From the NCBI RefSeq assembly GCF_003966895.1, contig NZ_AP018449.1:2683501-2747500 (forward strand): a stretch of DNA of 64,000 nucleotides, read 5' to 3'. A program made the position numbers and the translations under genes. Source of the DNA: Methylomusa anaerophila (lineage in GTDB: Bacteria > Bacillota > Negativicutes > Sporomusales > Sporomusaceae). How positions within the stretch are numbered: the stretch's first letter is position 1; each line of letters starts with the position of its first letter. The notes below the pieces were generated by a model. That model searched no databases. It was not told the origin of the DNA and saw only the letters and a list, made by a program, of their open reading frames with translations. Shown here one piece after another: positions 55,476 through 64,000 of the stretch.

Positions 55476-56987
55476 ATGGCGGTACAGGAAAAACAGGCGG
55501 TCCTGCTGGCGCTGGCCGGCAAAATTATGGGAGAGGCGCTGGTAAATGCCGGGGCCGTGGCGGAACTGGAATACTGGCGGGACAAAGTGCGGGCGATTGA
55601 TGCCAGGCTTACGGTCTCGCTGGAAACGGAGGGGCTTTTCCAGGGCCTGCAGGGCGGTTATTTACCGGCCGGTCCTTCTGGGCTGATTACCAGAGGGCGG
55701 CCGGACATTCTTCCTACCGGCCGGAATTTTTACAGTGCCGATCCGGAATGCATTCCGACTCGCGCGGCCTGGAAAGTGGGGGAGAAATTGGCCCGGGCGC
55801 TGCTGGACCGGCACCGGGAAGATACCGGGCGGCTGCCGGAAAACTGCGCCATGGTATTATGGGCTTCGGACTGCATGTGGACAGACGGCGAGCAGGTGGC
55901 GCAGATTCTGGCGCTGCTGGGGGTTGAACCCAACTGGGTGGCAGGCGGCAAAGTCAAGGGTTTTCGCATTGTTCCCCCGGCTGAGCTTGGCCGGCCCCGC
56001 ATTGACGTGACCCTCAGGATCAGCGGTGTAATCCGGGACTGTTTTCCGGGGATTGTGGATTTGGTGGACGAGGCCGTCCGCCAGGTGGCGGCTCTTGATG
56101 AGCCAAGTGAACAGAATTTTGTCCGCAAACATACCCTGGAGCAATTGACGGATGATTCGCCGGCGGCCTGGGAACAGGCCACAGCCCGGATTTTCGGCTG
56201 CAAGCCCAACACCTACGGCGTGGGCGTGGATTTGGCCGTACTGGCTTCGGCCTGGAAAACCGAACAGGATTTGGCCGATATTTTTCTTACCTGGAGCAGT
56301 TATGCTTATGGGCGGGAAAGGAGCGGACAGGCTTCGCCGGCCCAGTTCAAACGCCAGTTAGCCAGCGTCGATCTGGCGTACAATAAGGCGGCTACCGATG
56401 AATATGATGCCTTTGGCTGCGCCTGCCATTTTGCTTTCCTTGGCGGCCTGACCACCGCCGCCAAGCTGTTAAAGGGCGGCGAAGTCAAAACCTATTACGG
56501 CGACACCCGCGATCCCGGCCGGCCGGGGGTGGTCAGTCTGGCCGAAGAAATTGAGGGCATCATCCGGATCAAAAACCTTAATCCGGCCTGGATTGAAGGG
56601 ATGAAGCAGCATGGCTACAAAGGCGCCGGTGACATGGCCAAACGCATTACCAATATATATGGCTGGGATGCCACCACCGGCGAAGTGGCTGATTGGGTAT
56701 TTGACGGGCTGGCCAAGACCTATATCCTGGATGACGCCATGCGCAAATGGTTTGAGGATACCAACCCCTGGGCGCTGGAGGAGATCAACCGGCGGCTGCT
56801 GGAAGCGGCGCAGCGCGGCCTGTGGCAGACCGATCCCCAACTCTTGCAGAGTCTTAAGGAAACGCAGGTGGAAATTGAAGGCTGGCTGGAAGAGCGGCTG
56901 GGAGATGTTCAGGGGGAATTCCAGGGAGGAGCCGTGGATATTTTTACGGCGGACGATGTCCCGGCCTGGAAGGCCAAAATGATGTAA
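55476..56987 (+). CDS. CobN-like chelatase, C-terminal half
   Basis: ATG 55476 follows AAAGGAGGG. The 503-residue protein corresponds to the last part of CobN: DILPTGRNFYSADPECIPTR, IDVTLRISGVIRDCFPGIVD, NTYGVGVDLAVLASAWKTEQ, DLAYNKAATDEYDAFGCACH and NPWALEEINRRLLEAAQRGL. It has its own ribosome binding site and no frameshift relation to the N-terminal half (25 bases intervene), so the split is genuine. The C-terminus has an extra acidic segment (AVDIFTADDVPAWKAKMM) not present in the fused protein. Confidence 0.88.
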   Translation: MAVQEKQAVLLALAGKIMGEALVNAGAVAELEYWRDKVRAIDARLTVSLETEGLFQGLQGGYLPAGPSGLITRGRPDILPTGRNFYSADPECIPTRAAWKVGEKLARALLDRHREDTGRLPENCAMVLWASDCMWTDGEQVAQILALLGVEPNWVAGGKVKGFRIVPPAELGRPRIDVTLRISGVIRDCFPGIVDLVDEAVRQVAALDEPSEQNFVRKHTLEQLTDDSPAAWEQATARIFGCKPNTYGVGVDLAVLASAWKTEQDLADIFLTWSSYAYGRERSGQASPAQFKRQLASVDLAYNKAATDEYDAFGCACHFAFLGGLTTAAKLLKGGEVKTYYGDTRDPGRPGVVSLAEEIEGIIRIKNLNPAWIEGMKQHGYKGAGDMAKRITNIYGWDATTGEVADWVFDGLAKTYILDDAMRKWFEDTNPWALEEINRRLLEAAQRGLWQTDPQLLQSLKETQVEIEGWLEERLGDVQGEFQGGAVDIFTADDVPAWKAKMM

Positions 56988-57029
56988 ATATGAGCCGGCT
57001 GTAAACCGGCCGGGAATTGAGGCGATAAT

Positions 57030-59036
57030 GTGCAGACGGCAACAAAACAGCAGCGAACGACCTATCCGTTTGCGGCCTTAGTCGGCCAGGAAGATTTGCA
57101 ACTGGGACTATTGCTGCATGCGGTAAATCCGCGCCTGGGCGGGATGCTCATCCGGGGCGAAAAAGGCACCGCCAAATCTACGGCGGTGCGGGGCCTGGCG
57201 GAATTGTTGCCTGTTATGGAAACGGTACAGGGCTGTCCCTACCATTGTGATCCGAGAGAGAGCGGGACTGCCTGTGAAGAGTGCCGGACTGCCGGCAGCA
57301 GCCGGAAAATCTCGGTTATGCCGGTGCCGGTTGTAGAACTGCCGGTCTCCGCTACCGAAGACCGGGTAGTGGGCAGTCTGGATTTCGAACAGACCATGAA
57401 AACCGGCCGGCGGGCCTTTACCCCCGGGCTGATGGGGGAAGCCAACCGGGGCATTATTTATGTGGATGAAATCAATTTGCTGGACGATCATATTGTGGAC
57501 GTACTGCTGGACGCTGCCGGCAGCGGCATCAATGTCGTGGAACGGGAAGGCATCAGCGTAACCCATCCGGCCGGGTTTATTCTGGTCGGGACCATGAATC
57601 CCGAAGAGGGTGATATCCGGCCGCAGCTGTTGGACCGGTTTGCCCTGTGCGCCGATATCACCGGCGAAGCGGACCCGCACGCCCGGGTGAAAATCATCAA
57701 ACGCCGGGAAACCTTTGATCTGGCGCCGGCAGACTTTCTGGCTGAGTGGCGGACAAAACAGCAGGAACTGCGGGAAAAAATTGCCGCAGCCAAAAAAAAA
57801 CTGCCGCAGGTAGTGGTTGCCGATACCGTATATGAATATATCGGCGATCTCTGTATGAAAGCCTGCGTTGCCGGCCACCGGGCCGATGTGGTGCTATTGC
57901 GGGCGGCGGTTACCCTGGCGGCCTGGCGGGGGCACGGCCGGGTGACACCAGGGGATGTGGCGGATATTGCGCCGATGGTGCTGGCCCACCGGCGCCGCCA
58001 GCCGCCACAGCCCGAGCAGCAGGCGCCGGAACCGCCGCCGGATGCCGGCGAACCGCCAACTGAACAGGACGAACAGCAGCAGGCGCCGGAACGCCGGCCT
58101 GATAACCGGCCTGAGGCCGGGCCGGCCGGCGAGGCGCCCGGGCAGCAAGCCGAAGCGGACAAGCAGGCGGGCGGCTCCCAGCCGGTCAAAGAAGTGGTTT
58201 ACGCAATCGGTACCCCGTTTGCGGTAAAACGGGTGGCGCCTGATAGAGACCGCCTGGTGCGGCGCGGTTCCGGCCGCCGGTCCCGCACCAGGACCGACTC
58301 CCGTGCCGGCAGGTATGTTAAGAGTACCTGCCGCCGGGAACGGAATGATCTGGCGCTGGACGCCACCATCCGGGCGGCTGCCCCTTTCCAGCGCCGGCGC
58401 CGGCAGAACGGCAGGGCGCTGGTGATTGAGAAGGGTGATATCCGGGAGAAAGAACGGGAAAAACGTATCGGCAACTTCATTCTGTTTGTTGTCGATGCCA
58501 GTGGCTCCATGGGGGCGCGGCAAAGAATGGTGGAAACCAAAGGGGCAATTCTTTCTTTGCTGCTGGACGCCTATCAGAAACGGGACAGGGTGGCGATGAT
58601 TGCTTTTAGAGGAACGCAGGCCGAACTATTGCTGCCGCCGACCAACAGCGTGGAATTGGCGCAAAAATCCCTCAGTGAGCTGCCGGTAGGCGGCAAAACC
58701 CCGTTAACCGCCGGCCTGGTTAAGGCCATGGAGGTTATCAGGCAGCAGCTGAAACGCAGCCCGCACATGCGCCCGATCCTTATTTTACTGTCGGACGGCA
58801 AGGCTACCGCCGCCATGGCCGGCGGCAGCCCGCTGGCCGAAGCCCGGCTGACGGCCGCCAGCATCCGGGAAGAACTGGACATCGCCTGTCTGGTCGTTGA
58901 CACCGAAAAGAAGGATCTGCTGTCCCTGGGCATTGCCCAGGAACTGGCGGCAATTATGGGCGCCAAGTGCTGCACCATTGATCAGCTTAAAACCGATAGC
59001 CTTGCGGGCCTTGTCCGCGCGCAGCTGGCTACCTGA
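57030..59036 (+). CDS. ChlI-ChlD fusion: AAA+ ATPase with VWA domain
   Basis: GTG 57030 follows GAGGCGAT. The 668-residue protein has an AAA+ chelatase module (residues 1-320): Walker [10 protein letters not shown], a cysteine insertion CPYHCDPRESGTACEEC, Walker [31 protein letters not shown] Gln/Pro/Glu-rich linker (about 325-395) follows and then a von Willebrand A domain with the metal site VVDASGSMG (about 488) and GKTPLTAG. This is the ATP-dependent motor subunit that works with BchH/CobN-type chelatases. It is 42 bases downstream of the CobN C-half. Confidence 0.92.
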   Translation: MQTATKQQRTTYPFAALVGQEDLQLGLLLHAVNPRLGGMLIRGEKGTAKSTAVRGLAELLPVMETVQGCPYHCDPRESGTACEECRTAGSSRKISVMPVPVVELPVSATEDRVVGSLDFEQTMKTGRRAFTPGLMGEANRGIIYVDEINLLDDHIVDVLLDAAGSGINVVEREGISVTHPAGFILVGTMNPEEGDIRPQLLDRFALCADITGEADPHARVKIIKRRETFDLAPADFLAEWRTKQQELREKIAAAKKKLPQVVVADTVYEYIGDLCMKACVAGHRADVVLLRAAVTLAAWRGHGRVTPGDVADIAPMVLAHRRRQPPQPEQQAPEPPPDAGEPPTEQDEQQQAPERRPDNRPEAGPAGEAPGQQAEADKQAGGSQPVKEVVYAIGTPFAVKRVAPDRDRLVRRGSGRRSRTRTDSRAGRYVKSTCRRERNDLALDATIRAAAPFQRRRRQNGRALVIEKGDIREKEREKRIGNFILFVVDASGSMGARQRMVETKGAILSLLLDAYQKRDRVAMIAFRGTQAELLLPPTNSVELAQKSLSELPVGGKTPLTAGLVKAMEVIRQQLKRSPHMRPILILLSDGKATAAMAGGSPLAEARLTAASIREELDIACLVVDTEKKDLLSLGIAQELAAIMGAKCCTIDQLKTDSLAGLVRAQLAT

Positions 59037-59069
59037 CGATATTTTTGAAGGAGGCGCACTATAGAATAT

Positions 59070-60110
59070 ATGAATAAACATAAGCTGCCGCTATACCCGT
59101 TTGCCGCCATTGTCGGCCAGGACACTATGAAGAGAGGCCTGCTTTTAAACGTCATTAACCCGCGCCTTTCCGGCATCCTGATCCGGGGCGAAAAAGGCAC
59201 CGCCAAATCGACGGCAGTACGGGCCCTGGCCGAACTGTTGCCGGACATCGCCGTGGTTGAGGGCTGTGCCTACAGCTGCGACCCGGACAATGTTCCGTCC
59301 TATTGTCCGGCTTGCCGCCAACGGCATGAGGCCGGGGAGGTGTTACGCCCCGCCCGCCGTTCCATGCGGGTGGTCAACCTGCCGGTATCGGCCACCGAAG
59401 ACCGCGTTGTCGGGACTTTGGACATTGAGCAGGCGATTAAGAGCGGCGAGAAAAAATTTGAACCCGGGGTGCTGGCCGAAGCCAACCGCGGCATTTTGTA
59501 TGTGGACGAGGTAAACCTGCTGGACGACCATATTGTGGATGTCCTGCTGGATGCCGCCGCCATGGGCGTTAATACTGTGGAACGGGAAGGCGTGTCGTAT
59601 TCCCACCCGGCCCAGTTTATCCTGGTCGGCACAATGAACCCGGAAGAAGGCGAGCTGCGGCCGCAGCTTCTGGACCGGTTCGGGCTGTGTGTAACCATTG
59701 CCGGCATTTATGAGGTCGGTCAGCGGGTGGAGGTAATTAAGCGGCGGGCCGCCTTTGAGGAAAATGCCGCCGCCTTTGCCGCCGTGTGGCAGGGGGAACA
59801 GACACGCCTTAAGGAACAGATTGCAGCTGCCCAGAAGCTGCTGCCGGCCGTGCAGGCGGATGACGGTATTTTGTACAAGATTGCCGGCACGGCAATTGAG
59901 GTTGGCGTTGACGGCCACCGGGCCGACCTGGTGATGCTTAAGGCGGCCAAAGCGCTGGCCGCCTGGTATGGCTGTGAGCAGGTAAGACCGGAACATGTGG
60001 AAGAGGTGGTTGAACTGGCGCTGCTGCACCGGATGCGGCGCAAACCCTTCCAGGAAGTAGGCGCCGAGCAGCGCAAGCTGGCGCAGATTATTAAGGGGAC
60101 AAGTTTATAA
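59070..60110 (+). CDS. second ChlI-like AAA+ ATPase
   Basis: ATG 59070 follows AAGGAGG at a longer spacing. The 346-residue protein is the AAA+ module alone: Walker [10 protein letters not shown] (residues 40-48), the cysteine insertion [17 protein letters not shown], Walker [15 protein letters not shown] and [18 protein letters not shown]. It parallels the N-terminal part of the fusion encoded upstream, but has no VWA domain, so the complex may contain mixed AAA rings, as ChlI and ChlD do in magnesium chelatase. It ends near [17 protein letters not shown]. Confidence 0.9.
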   Translation: MNKHKLPLYPFAAIVGQDTMKRGLLLNVINPRLSGILIRGEKGTAKSTAVRALAELLPDIAVVEGCAYSCDPDNVPSYCPACRQRHEAGEVLRPARRSMRVVNLPVSATEDRVVGTLDIEQAIKSGEKKFEPGVLAEANRGILYVDEVNLLDDHIVDVLLDAAAMGVNTVEREGVSYSHPAQFILVGTMNPEEGELRPQLLDRFGLCVTIAGIYEVGQRVEVIKRRAAFEENAAAFAAVWQGEQTRLKEQIAAAQKLLPAVQADDGILYKIAGTAIEVGVDGHRADLVMLKAAKALAAWYGCEQVRPEHVEEVVELALLHRMRRKPFQEVGAEQRKLAQIIKGTSL

Positions 60111-60206
60111 GTTTATAGTTTAAAATTCTTTAATGTTATCGTGCGACTACCGGGGAAAAGGCGCGGGAACCTTTGCTTTGCTAGTTATTATTAAAGGGAG
60201 AGTAAG

Positions 60207-62138
60207 ATGAAAAGCGTCAGGAAAAAAATGAAATGGCAGTGTAACAAGGCGCTGTTGTCCCTGCTGCTTGTTGGTGCTGCTTGCGGGGGCGGGAGTGAGA
60301 CCTGTGCCGAAGAGATCTTTGACCTTGATCAGATTGTCGTTACCGCCACCAGAACGCAGGTGGAGGAATTTAAAGCGAATGCCAATATCAGCGTTATTAC
60401 CAGAGAGCAAATAGAAAGAAATCATTATACAAATCTAACCGATGCATTAAGAAATGTTCCGGGTGTTTTTATTGCCAACTACGGAGCCACCGGGGAGTCG
60501 TCCGCATCGAATAACCTGATGTTAAACGGTTCTTCCAATATTGTTGTTTTGATTGACGGTCAGCGGGCCAATATTAACGGCAGCAGCGGCACTTACGGAA
60601 AAATGGCCATGGCTGAAATCTCCAATATGGATTCCATTGAAAGAATTGAGATACTGAAGAGTTCGGCTTCAACTCTGTATGGCTCCGACGCCCAGGGGGG
60701 TGTTATCAATATTATTACCCGTAAACCGGAGGACGGAAAAACCACGACTAAAATCACGACAACACTCGGCAGTTATGACCGTGAACAGTATAATATTTCC
60801 CATCGCGGCTCGGTAAACGGATTTTTCTGGGACATCTCCGGCCAGAAAAAATTACAGGGAGATTTTAAAGACGGCTGGGGAAGAACGGTCCGGGACCGGA
60901 TTAACGTAACAAACAATAGCTTCAAGATCGGGAAAAAATTCGCCGATAAGGCTGACGTCACCGTGGTTTACCAAACCTATGAGGCTGAGTATACGGCAAC
61001 CAACGGCGGATATAGCAAGCCTTCGATCGTTCAGGGCACAAAAGACAACAGTAAATTAACCATAACGTATACTCAAAAGATCAGCGATAAGATGTCGAAT
61101 CAATTGGCGTTTTTCCGGCATACCAATAAGGCGCAGGAATCCGATTACACTAAGTTTAATGATTTTACTACAACCGGTTTCAGCGATCAGTTTACCTATG
61201 CGGCAGGGGAAACTCACACTATTATCGGTGGTCTTGATTATTATGAAGATAAAATCAATCATTATAAAAATTCATCGGCTACTACTGACGGCGAGAAAAT
61301 TTCCAATAAGGCGGTCTATATTCAAGATGAATGGCAGATAACAAAGGAGTGGAAATTATCTTCCGGTATCCGGTTTGACGATCAGTCCCGCTATGGCCGG
61401 AACAACACACCAAGTTTTGTTTTAGGCTATACTCCGAACGGAAGGATGAACGTGTATGCCGGATATAAACAATTTTTCACGGCGCCGTATGTGGCCCACT
61501 TATACAGTGCTACCTATGGCAATCCGGATTTAAAAGCGGAAACGGGGCATGCTGTTGAAGCCGGTATCAACTATAAATTTGACGCTACCTTTGTTGGCAG
61601 TCTTCATGTTTTTAAAAGGGATTCGGAAAATGTGGTAGCATATGTTGACACTCCGACCCCTACTCATCCCAAAGGGCAATATGTCAATATAGATGAGGAA
61701 CATGCCAGAGGAGTTACCATTCAGCTAAAAAAAGCCTTCAGTGATAGATTTAACACCAATGTGGGCTACAGTTATCTTTATATTAAACCAAATGCAGGCC
61801 AGACTCCCAATCGGAACGGAGCTTTGCCCCGCGGCAGCTGGAACCTGGAATTAAATTATGTTCAGGATAAATTTGATGCGGTTATCAGCGGCAGAGGCAC
61901 CGTCGGCAAGGGTCAGCAACGGGCGGATAACCAGACAATCGGCAAACCGTACCGCACGTATTGGATTTGGGACGTTGCCATGAACTATAAAACCACGGAT
62001 ATGATAAACATTTTCGCCAGAGTTAATAATATTTTTGATACAATGTACACAGATATGAGCTATGAGTTAAATCCAAATTCAGCCTGGTTTTCCGCGCCGG
62101 GACGCAATTTCCAAGTTGGTGTTGAATATACTTTTTAA
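60207..62138 (+). CDS. TonB-dependent outer-membrane receptor 2
   Basis: ATG 60207 follows GGGAGAG. The 643-residue protein begins with a signal peptide (KALLSLLLVGAACGGGSETC), a TonB-box-like DQIVVTATRTQ, a plug (ISVITREQIERNHYTNLTDA; SSASTLYGSDAQGGVINIIT) and a barrel ending with the last strand NFQVGVEYTF. It is similar to receptor 1 (42434) and carries the same KVNNIFD-like segment (RVNNIFDTMYTD). It is probably the last gene of the riboswitch-5 operon, 97 bases after the ATPase, though the gap could hold its own promoter. Ligand probably a corrinoid or related macrocycle. Confidence 0.92.
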   Translation: MKSVRKKMKWQCNKALLSLLLVGAACGGGSETCAEEIFDLDQIVVTATRTQVEEFKANANISVITREQIERNHYTNLTDALRNVPGVFIANYGATGESSASNNLMLNGSSNIVVLIDGQRANINGSSGTYGKMAMAEISNMDSIERIEILKSSASTLYGSDAQGGVINIITRKPEDGKTTTKITTTLGSYDREQYNISHRGSVNGFFWDISGQKKLQGDFKDGWGRTVRDRINVTNNSFKIGKKFADKADVTVVYQTYEAEYTATNGGYSKPSIVQGTKDNSKLTITYTQKISDKMSNQLAFFRHTNKAQESDYTKFNDFTTTGFSDQFTYAAGETHTIIGGLDYYEDKINHYKNSSATTDGEKISNKAVYIQDEWQITKEWKLSSGIRFDDQSRYGRNNTPSFVLGYTPNGRMNVYAGYKQFFTAPYVAHLYSATYGNPDLKAETGHAVEAGINYKFDATFVGSLHVFKRDSENVVAYVDTPTPTHPKGQYVNIDEEHARGVTIQLKKAFSDRFNTNVGYSYLYIKPNAGQTPNRNGALPRGSWNLELNYVQDKFDAVISGRGTVGKGQQRADNQTIGKPYRTYWIWDVAMNYKTTDMINIFARVNNIFDTMYTDMSYELNPNSAWFSAPGRNFQVGVEYTF

Positions 62139-62203
62139 TATTAGACAATGTTTAGGCAAGGCATTATGCCGTGCTATCGGGAACGCATTAAAAAGTTAAA
62201 ATT

Positions 62204-62267
62204 ATATCCGGGTATTAGGAAGGCCTTGACGTTGTCGTTTAACCTCAGCTTATCCTAATACCCGGAT
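62204..62267. terminator. long-loop hairpin after receptor 2
   Basis: ATCCGGGTATTAGGA pairs with TCCTAATACCCGGAT across a 32-base loop, followed by GTCAATTTTTTAA. The long stem suggests a strong terminator or an inverted-repeat scar. Confidence 0.65.
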
Positions 62268-62396
62268 GTCAATTTTTTAAGGCGACAGACATATATATAT
62301 TTAGTTAGTATATTGTTTTTCTGTCTTGCCGTCAAGATTTGCGGCGCTTTTGGATATAATTCTGCAATTGTGTGCCGGGATGGAAGAAGGTGTGAA

Positions 62397-63767
62397 GTGA
62401 CAGAATTATGGAAAGAGGAAAGCAGTGTTTCTTTTAAACGGATTATTAGAATTACCTACCCGGTGCTTCTCTCCATGCTTTCCTTTAATGCCGTGGTATT
62501 TGTCGACAGACTGTATGTGGCGCAATATGATCTTACGCAGTTTGCCGCCATGCTGCCGGCCGGTTTTTCAGCCATTGGCCTTGCCAGTATTTTCACAGGA
62601 ATAATCGGTTATGTTTCCGTACTTGCCGCGCAATCTTATGGAGCCGGACATTATCGGCACTGTGTAGCGGCCATGTGGCAGGGCATATATTTAAGCCTGA
62701 TCTTCACCTTGCTTTTACTGCTGCTTTCGCCGTTGGTATCTTCGGTATTTCAGATGATGGGGCATGTGGGAGATCTTCTAACCTACGAAGTGGAATATTT
62801 TTATCTCATTATCATAGCTGAGTGCATTCAACTTTTTTCTACCGCCTTTTTTGGCTTCTATTGCGGGATTGGGGACACTAAGACAACGATGTATGTGGCG
62901 TTAGTTACGAATATGGTAAACATCGTCTTAGCCGGTGTGCTCGTATTTGGCAAGTTGGGTATGCCGGCGCTGGGAATGTTCGGGTCGGGAGTAGCGGCAA
63001 TCATCAGTTGTGCAGTCGGCCTGATTCTCTATCTGTTCCTGTTGAATAGAAAGGTGATTAAACAACAATACCGGCCTTTAAAATACTGTCAGGTGAACGG
63101 CCGTTTACTTTATAGTTTGCTGCGATTCGGCCTGTTTGCGGGAATACAGTCTTTTCTTGAAACAGGCTGTTTTGGTATTTTTCTGCTGATTATCGGTACA
63201 ACAGGTGAGACTAATCTGGCTGCTGCCAATGTGGCTTTTTCCATGGAGTCTGTTTTTATATTACCCGTGGTTGGAATGACAACGGCAGTAGGGATTATCG
63301 CAGGTCAGGAGAGAGGAGCCAACCGGTTCGGAAATATTTCGGAAGTTCTCATAAAAGGGCTGGTTCTGGGAATTTGTTTTAACATCATTATCTTCATTTC
63401 CTATAATTTTTTCCCGGAGATTTTGATTTCTGTTTTTCATAGTGATTCCAGTAATGATCAAAATCAGCTTATCCATACCGCTACGCCGTTAGTGAGACTT
63501 GCCTCCCTATGGCTGGTGCTTGACACTGTCCATTTAATGATTGGCAGCGTGCTAAAATCAATGGGTGACACGCAATTTATGATGATTACCTATGCCGTTG
63601 TTCCGATTTTGTTTTATGTAATTATACCCTATATGTTTTGTACCATGGCCCAAGTTTCTTTACTCTGGTTGTGGATCTTGCTGGTTGGTTATAGCGCAGT
63701 CATGCTGATTGTCATGACCATACGATTTTGGGGCGGGAAATGGAAAAGCATCGAAGTAATTGAATAG
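62397..63767 (+). CDS. MATE-family multidrug/metabolite efflux protein
   Basis: GTG 62397 is chosen because GAAGGTG lies 4-10 bases upstream and a TATAAT promoter element (62355) lies inside the longer reading. The 456-residue protein has twelve transmembrane helices, with the MATE halves visible at VLLSMLSFNAVVFVDRLYVA and FGLFAGIQSFLETGCFGIFL, and conserved AANVAFSMESVFILPVVGMT. It exports cations or other small molecules in exchange for Na+ or H+. Located between two riboswitch-controlled units, it may export a corrin intermediate or an unrelated drug; there is no direct evidence. Confidence 0.85.
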   Translation: MTELWKEESSVSFKRIIRITYPVLLSMLSFNAVVFVDRLYVAQYDLTQFAAMLPAGFSAIGLASIFTGIIGYVSVLAAQSYGAGHYRHCVAAMWQGIYLSLIFTLLLLLLSPLVSSVFQMMGHVGDLLTYEVEYFYLIIIAECIQLFSTAFFGFYCGIGDTKTTMYVALVTNMVNIVLAGVLVFGKLGMPALGMFGSGVAAIISCAVGLILYLFLLNRKVIKQQYRPLKYCQVNGRLLYSLLRFGLFAGIQSFLETGCFGIFLLIIGTTGETNLAAANVAFSMESVFILPVVGMTTAVGIIAGQERGANRFGNISEVLIKGLVLGICFNIIIFISYNFFPEILISVFHSDSSNDQNQLIHTATPLVRLASLWLVLDTVHLMIGSVLKSMGDTQFMMITYAVVPILFYVIIPYMFCTMAQVSLLWLWILLVGYSAVMLIVMTIRFWGGKWKSIEVIE

Positions 63768-63839
63768 AAGTGAGTTGCGAGTTGCGGGACGGTTCCACGA
63801 CTCATTTGATGGAAACATTGAATATATTTGCTGAACCTG

Positions 63840-63868
63840 TTGACAAAATAGGTAATAAATGATAAAAT
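63840..63868 (+). promoter_or_regulatory. sigma-A promoter of riboswitch 6
   Basis: TTGACA (63840-63845), a 17-base spacer and TAAAAT (63863-63868), about 34 bases upstream of the riboswitch start. Confidence 0.75.
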
Positions 63869-63901
63869 ATTTTTAGAAAGCTTTACAATTTCATAATGAA
63901 G

Positions 63902-64000
63902 CAGGTGCCCTACGGGGCTTAATAGGGAAGACCGGTGCAATACCGGCGCGGTCCCGCCACTGTAATGGGGAGCAAACCCAAGGATATGCCACTGGGATGA
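63902..64000 (+). promoter_or_regulatory. cobalamin riboswitch 6, cut by the window end
   Basis: AGGTGCCC start (63903), TTAATAGGGAAGACCGGTGC and the core GCGGTCCCGCCACTGTAATG are present; the B12 box would lie beyond 64000. The sequence from the start to about 63970 is nearly identical to riboswitch 3. It probably controls the next genes of the corrinoid-uptake system, possibly BtuC/BtuD. Confidence 0.93.

Noticed and set aside
57108-58523. Overlapping minus-strand frames across the ChlI-ChlD gene
   Set aside because: Antisense shadows produced by the Pro/Gln-rich linker and GC-rich codons; no family signature.
1-64000. CRISPR array or complete prophage
   Set aside because: No regularly spaced direct repeats, cas genes or structural phage genes were seen. 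The tandem repeats present (28181, 35974) are short and local.
1-64000. Intact tRNA or rRNA genes
   Set aside because: No cloverleaf or rRNA sequence was noticed. The only tRNA-like part is the tmRNA 3' half at 3000-3060. A tRNA scan could confirm this.

Overview
The window looks like a chromosomal segment of an endospore-forming, outer-membrane-bearing anaerobe of the Negativicutes, most likely a Sporomusa-like acetogen (Sporomusaceae). This is an inference from gene content. TonB-dependent receptors and a Skp/OmpH-type protein imply an outer membrane. Two CotF-like spore-coat proteins imply sporulation. A methanol:corrinoid methyltransferase with a RACo-type reactivator and a methyltransferase of the methyltetrahydrofolate type implies corrinoid-dependent methylotrophic acetogenesis.

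Layout. 1-13.5 kb is an accessory region: end of an MFS transporter, a TetR regulator, three RelE/ParE-type toxin-antitoxin pairs or remnants, a truncated VapC, a 3' fragment of tmRNA, a large KatE-type catalase, an MNT/HEPN pair, a PIN-domain locus and several decayed genes (isochorismatase-like, MORN, DUF2442, CHxCG zinc-ribbon leaders). 13.7-18 kb is metal homeostasis: a CsoR-family repressor with a visible operator, and zur-znuBC divergent from znuA with Zur-like dyads. 18-22 kb holds a TPR/ankyrin protein, a zinc ribbon plus Ser/Thr kinase apparently split by a frameshift at a T8 tract, and two CotF-like coat proteins. 22.6-31.6 kb is the methanol cluster: DUF1638, RACo, PocR-AraC regulator, two MtaC-like corrinoid proteins, MtaB, a pterin-dependent methyltransferase and a CobW-like GTPase.

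32-64 kb is dominated by cobalamin riboswitches: five complete and a sixth cut by the window end. Riboswitch 1 precedes a LuxR-type regulator. Riboswitch 2 precedes cbiC and a BtuF-like lipoprotein. Riboswitch 3 precedes a membrane protein, a polyferredoxin, a 2-hydroxyacyl-CoA-dehydratase-like protein with its ATP-dependent activator, and a lipoprotein. Riboswitch 4 precedes a TonB receptor, a nitrilase-fold enzyme, a full-length CobN and a BtuF-like lipoprotein. Riboswitch 5 precedes a receptor reduced to signal peptide plus last strands, a CobN split into two genes, a ChlI-ChlD fusion, a second ChlI-like ATPase and another TonB receptor. A MerR-type regulator sits between blocks 4 and 5.

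How the parts may work together (inference): when cobalamin is scarce the riboswitches release a tetrapyrrole-acquisition programme: outer-membrane receptors and periplasmic binding proteins bring in a corrinoid or related macrocycle, and cytoplasmic CobN/ChlID-type chelatases, a candidate amidase and an ATP-driven low-potential reductase process it. Because cbiC and corrinoid use suggest the anaerobic, early-cobalt-insertion route, the late-insertion-type CobN machines are unexpected; salvage, remodelling or metal removal is a better guess than de novo cobalt insertion. This is the part of the window most likely to hold undescribed biochemistry.
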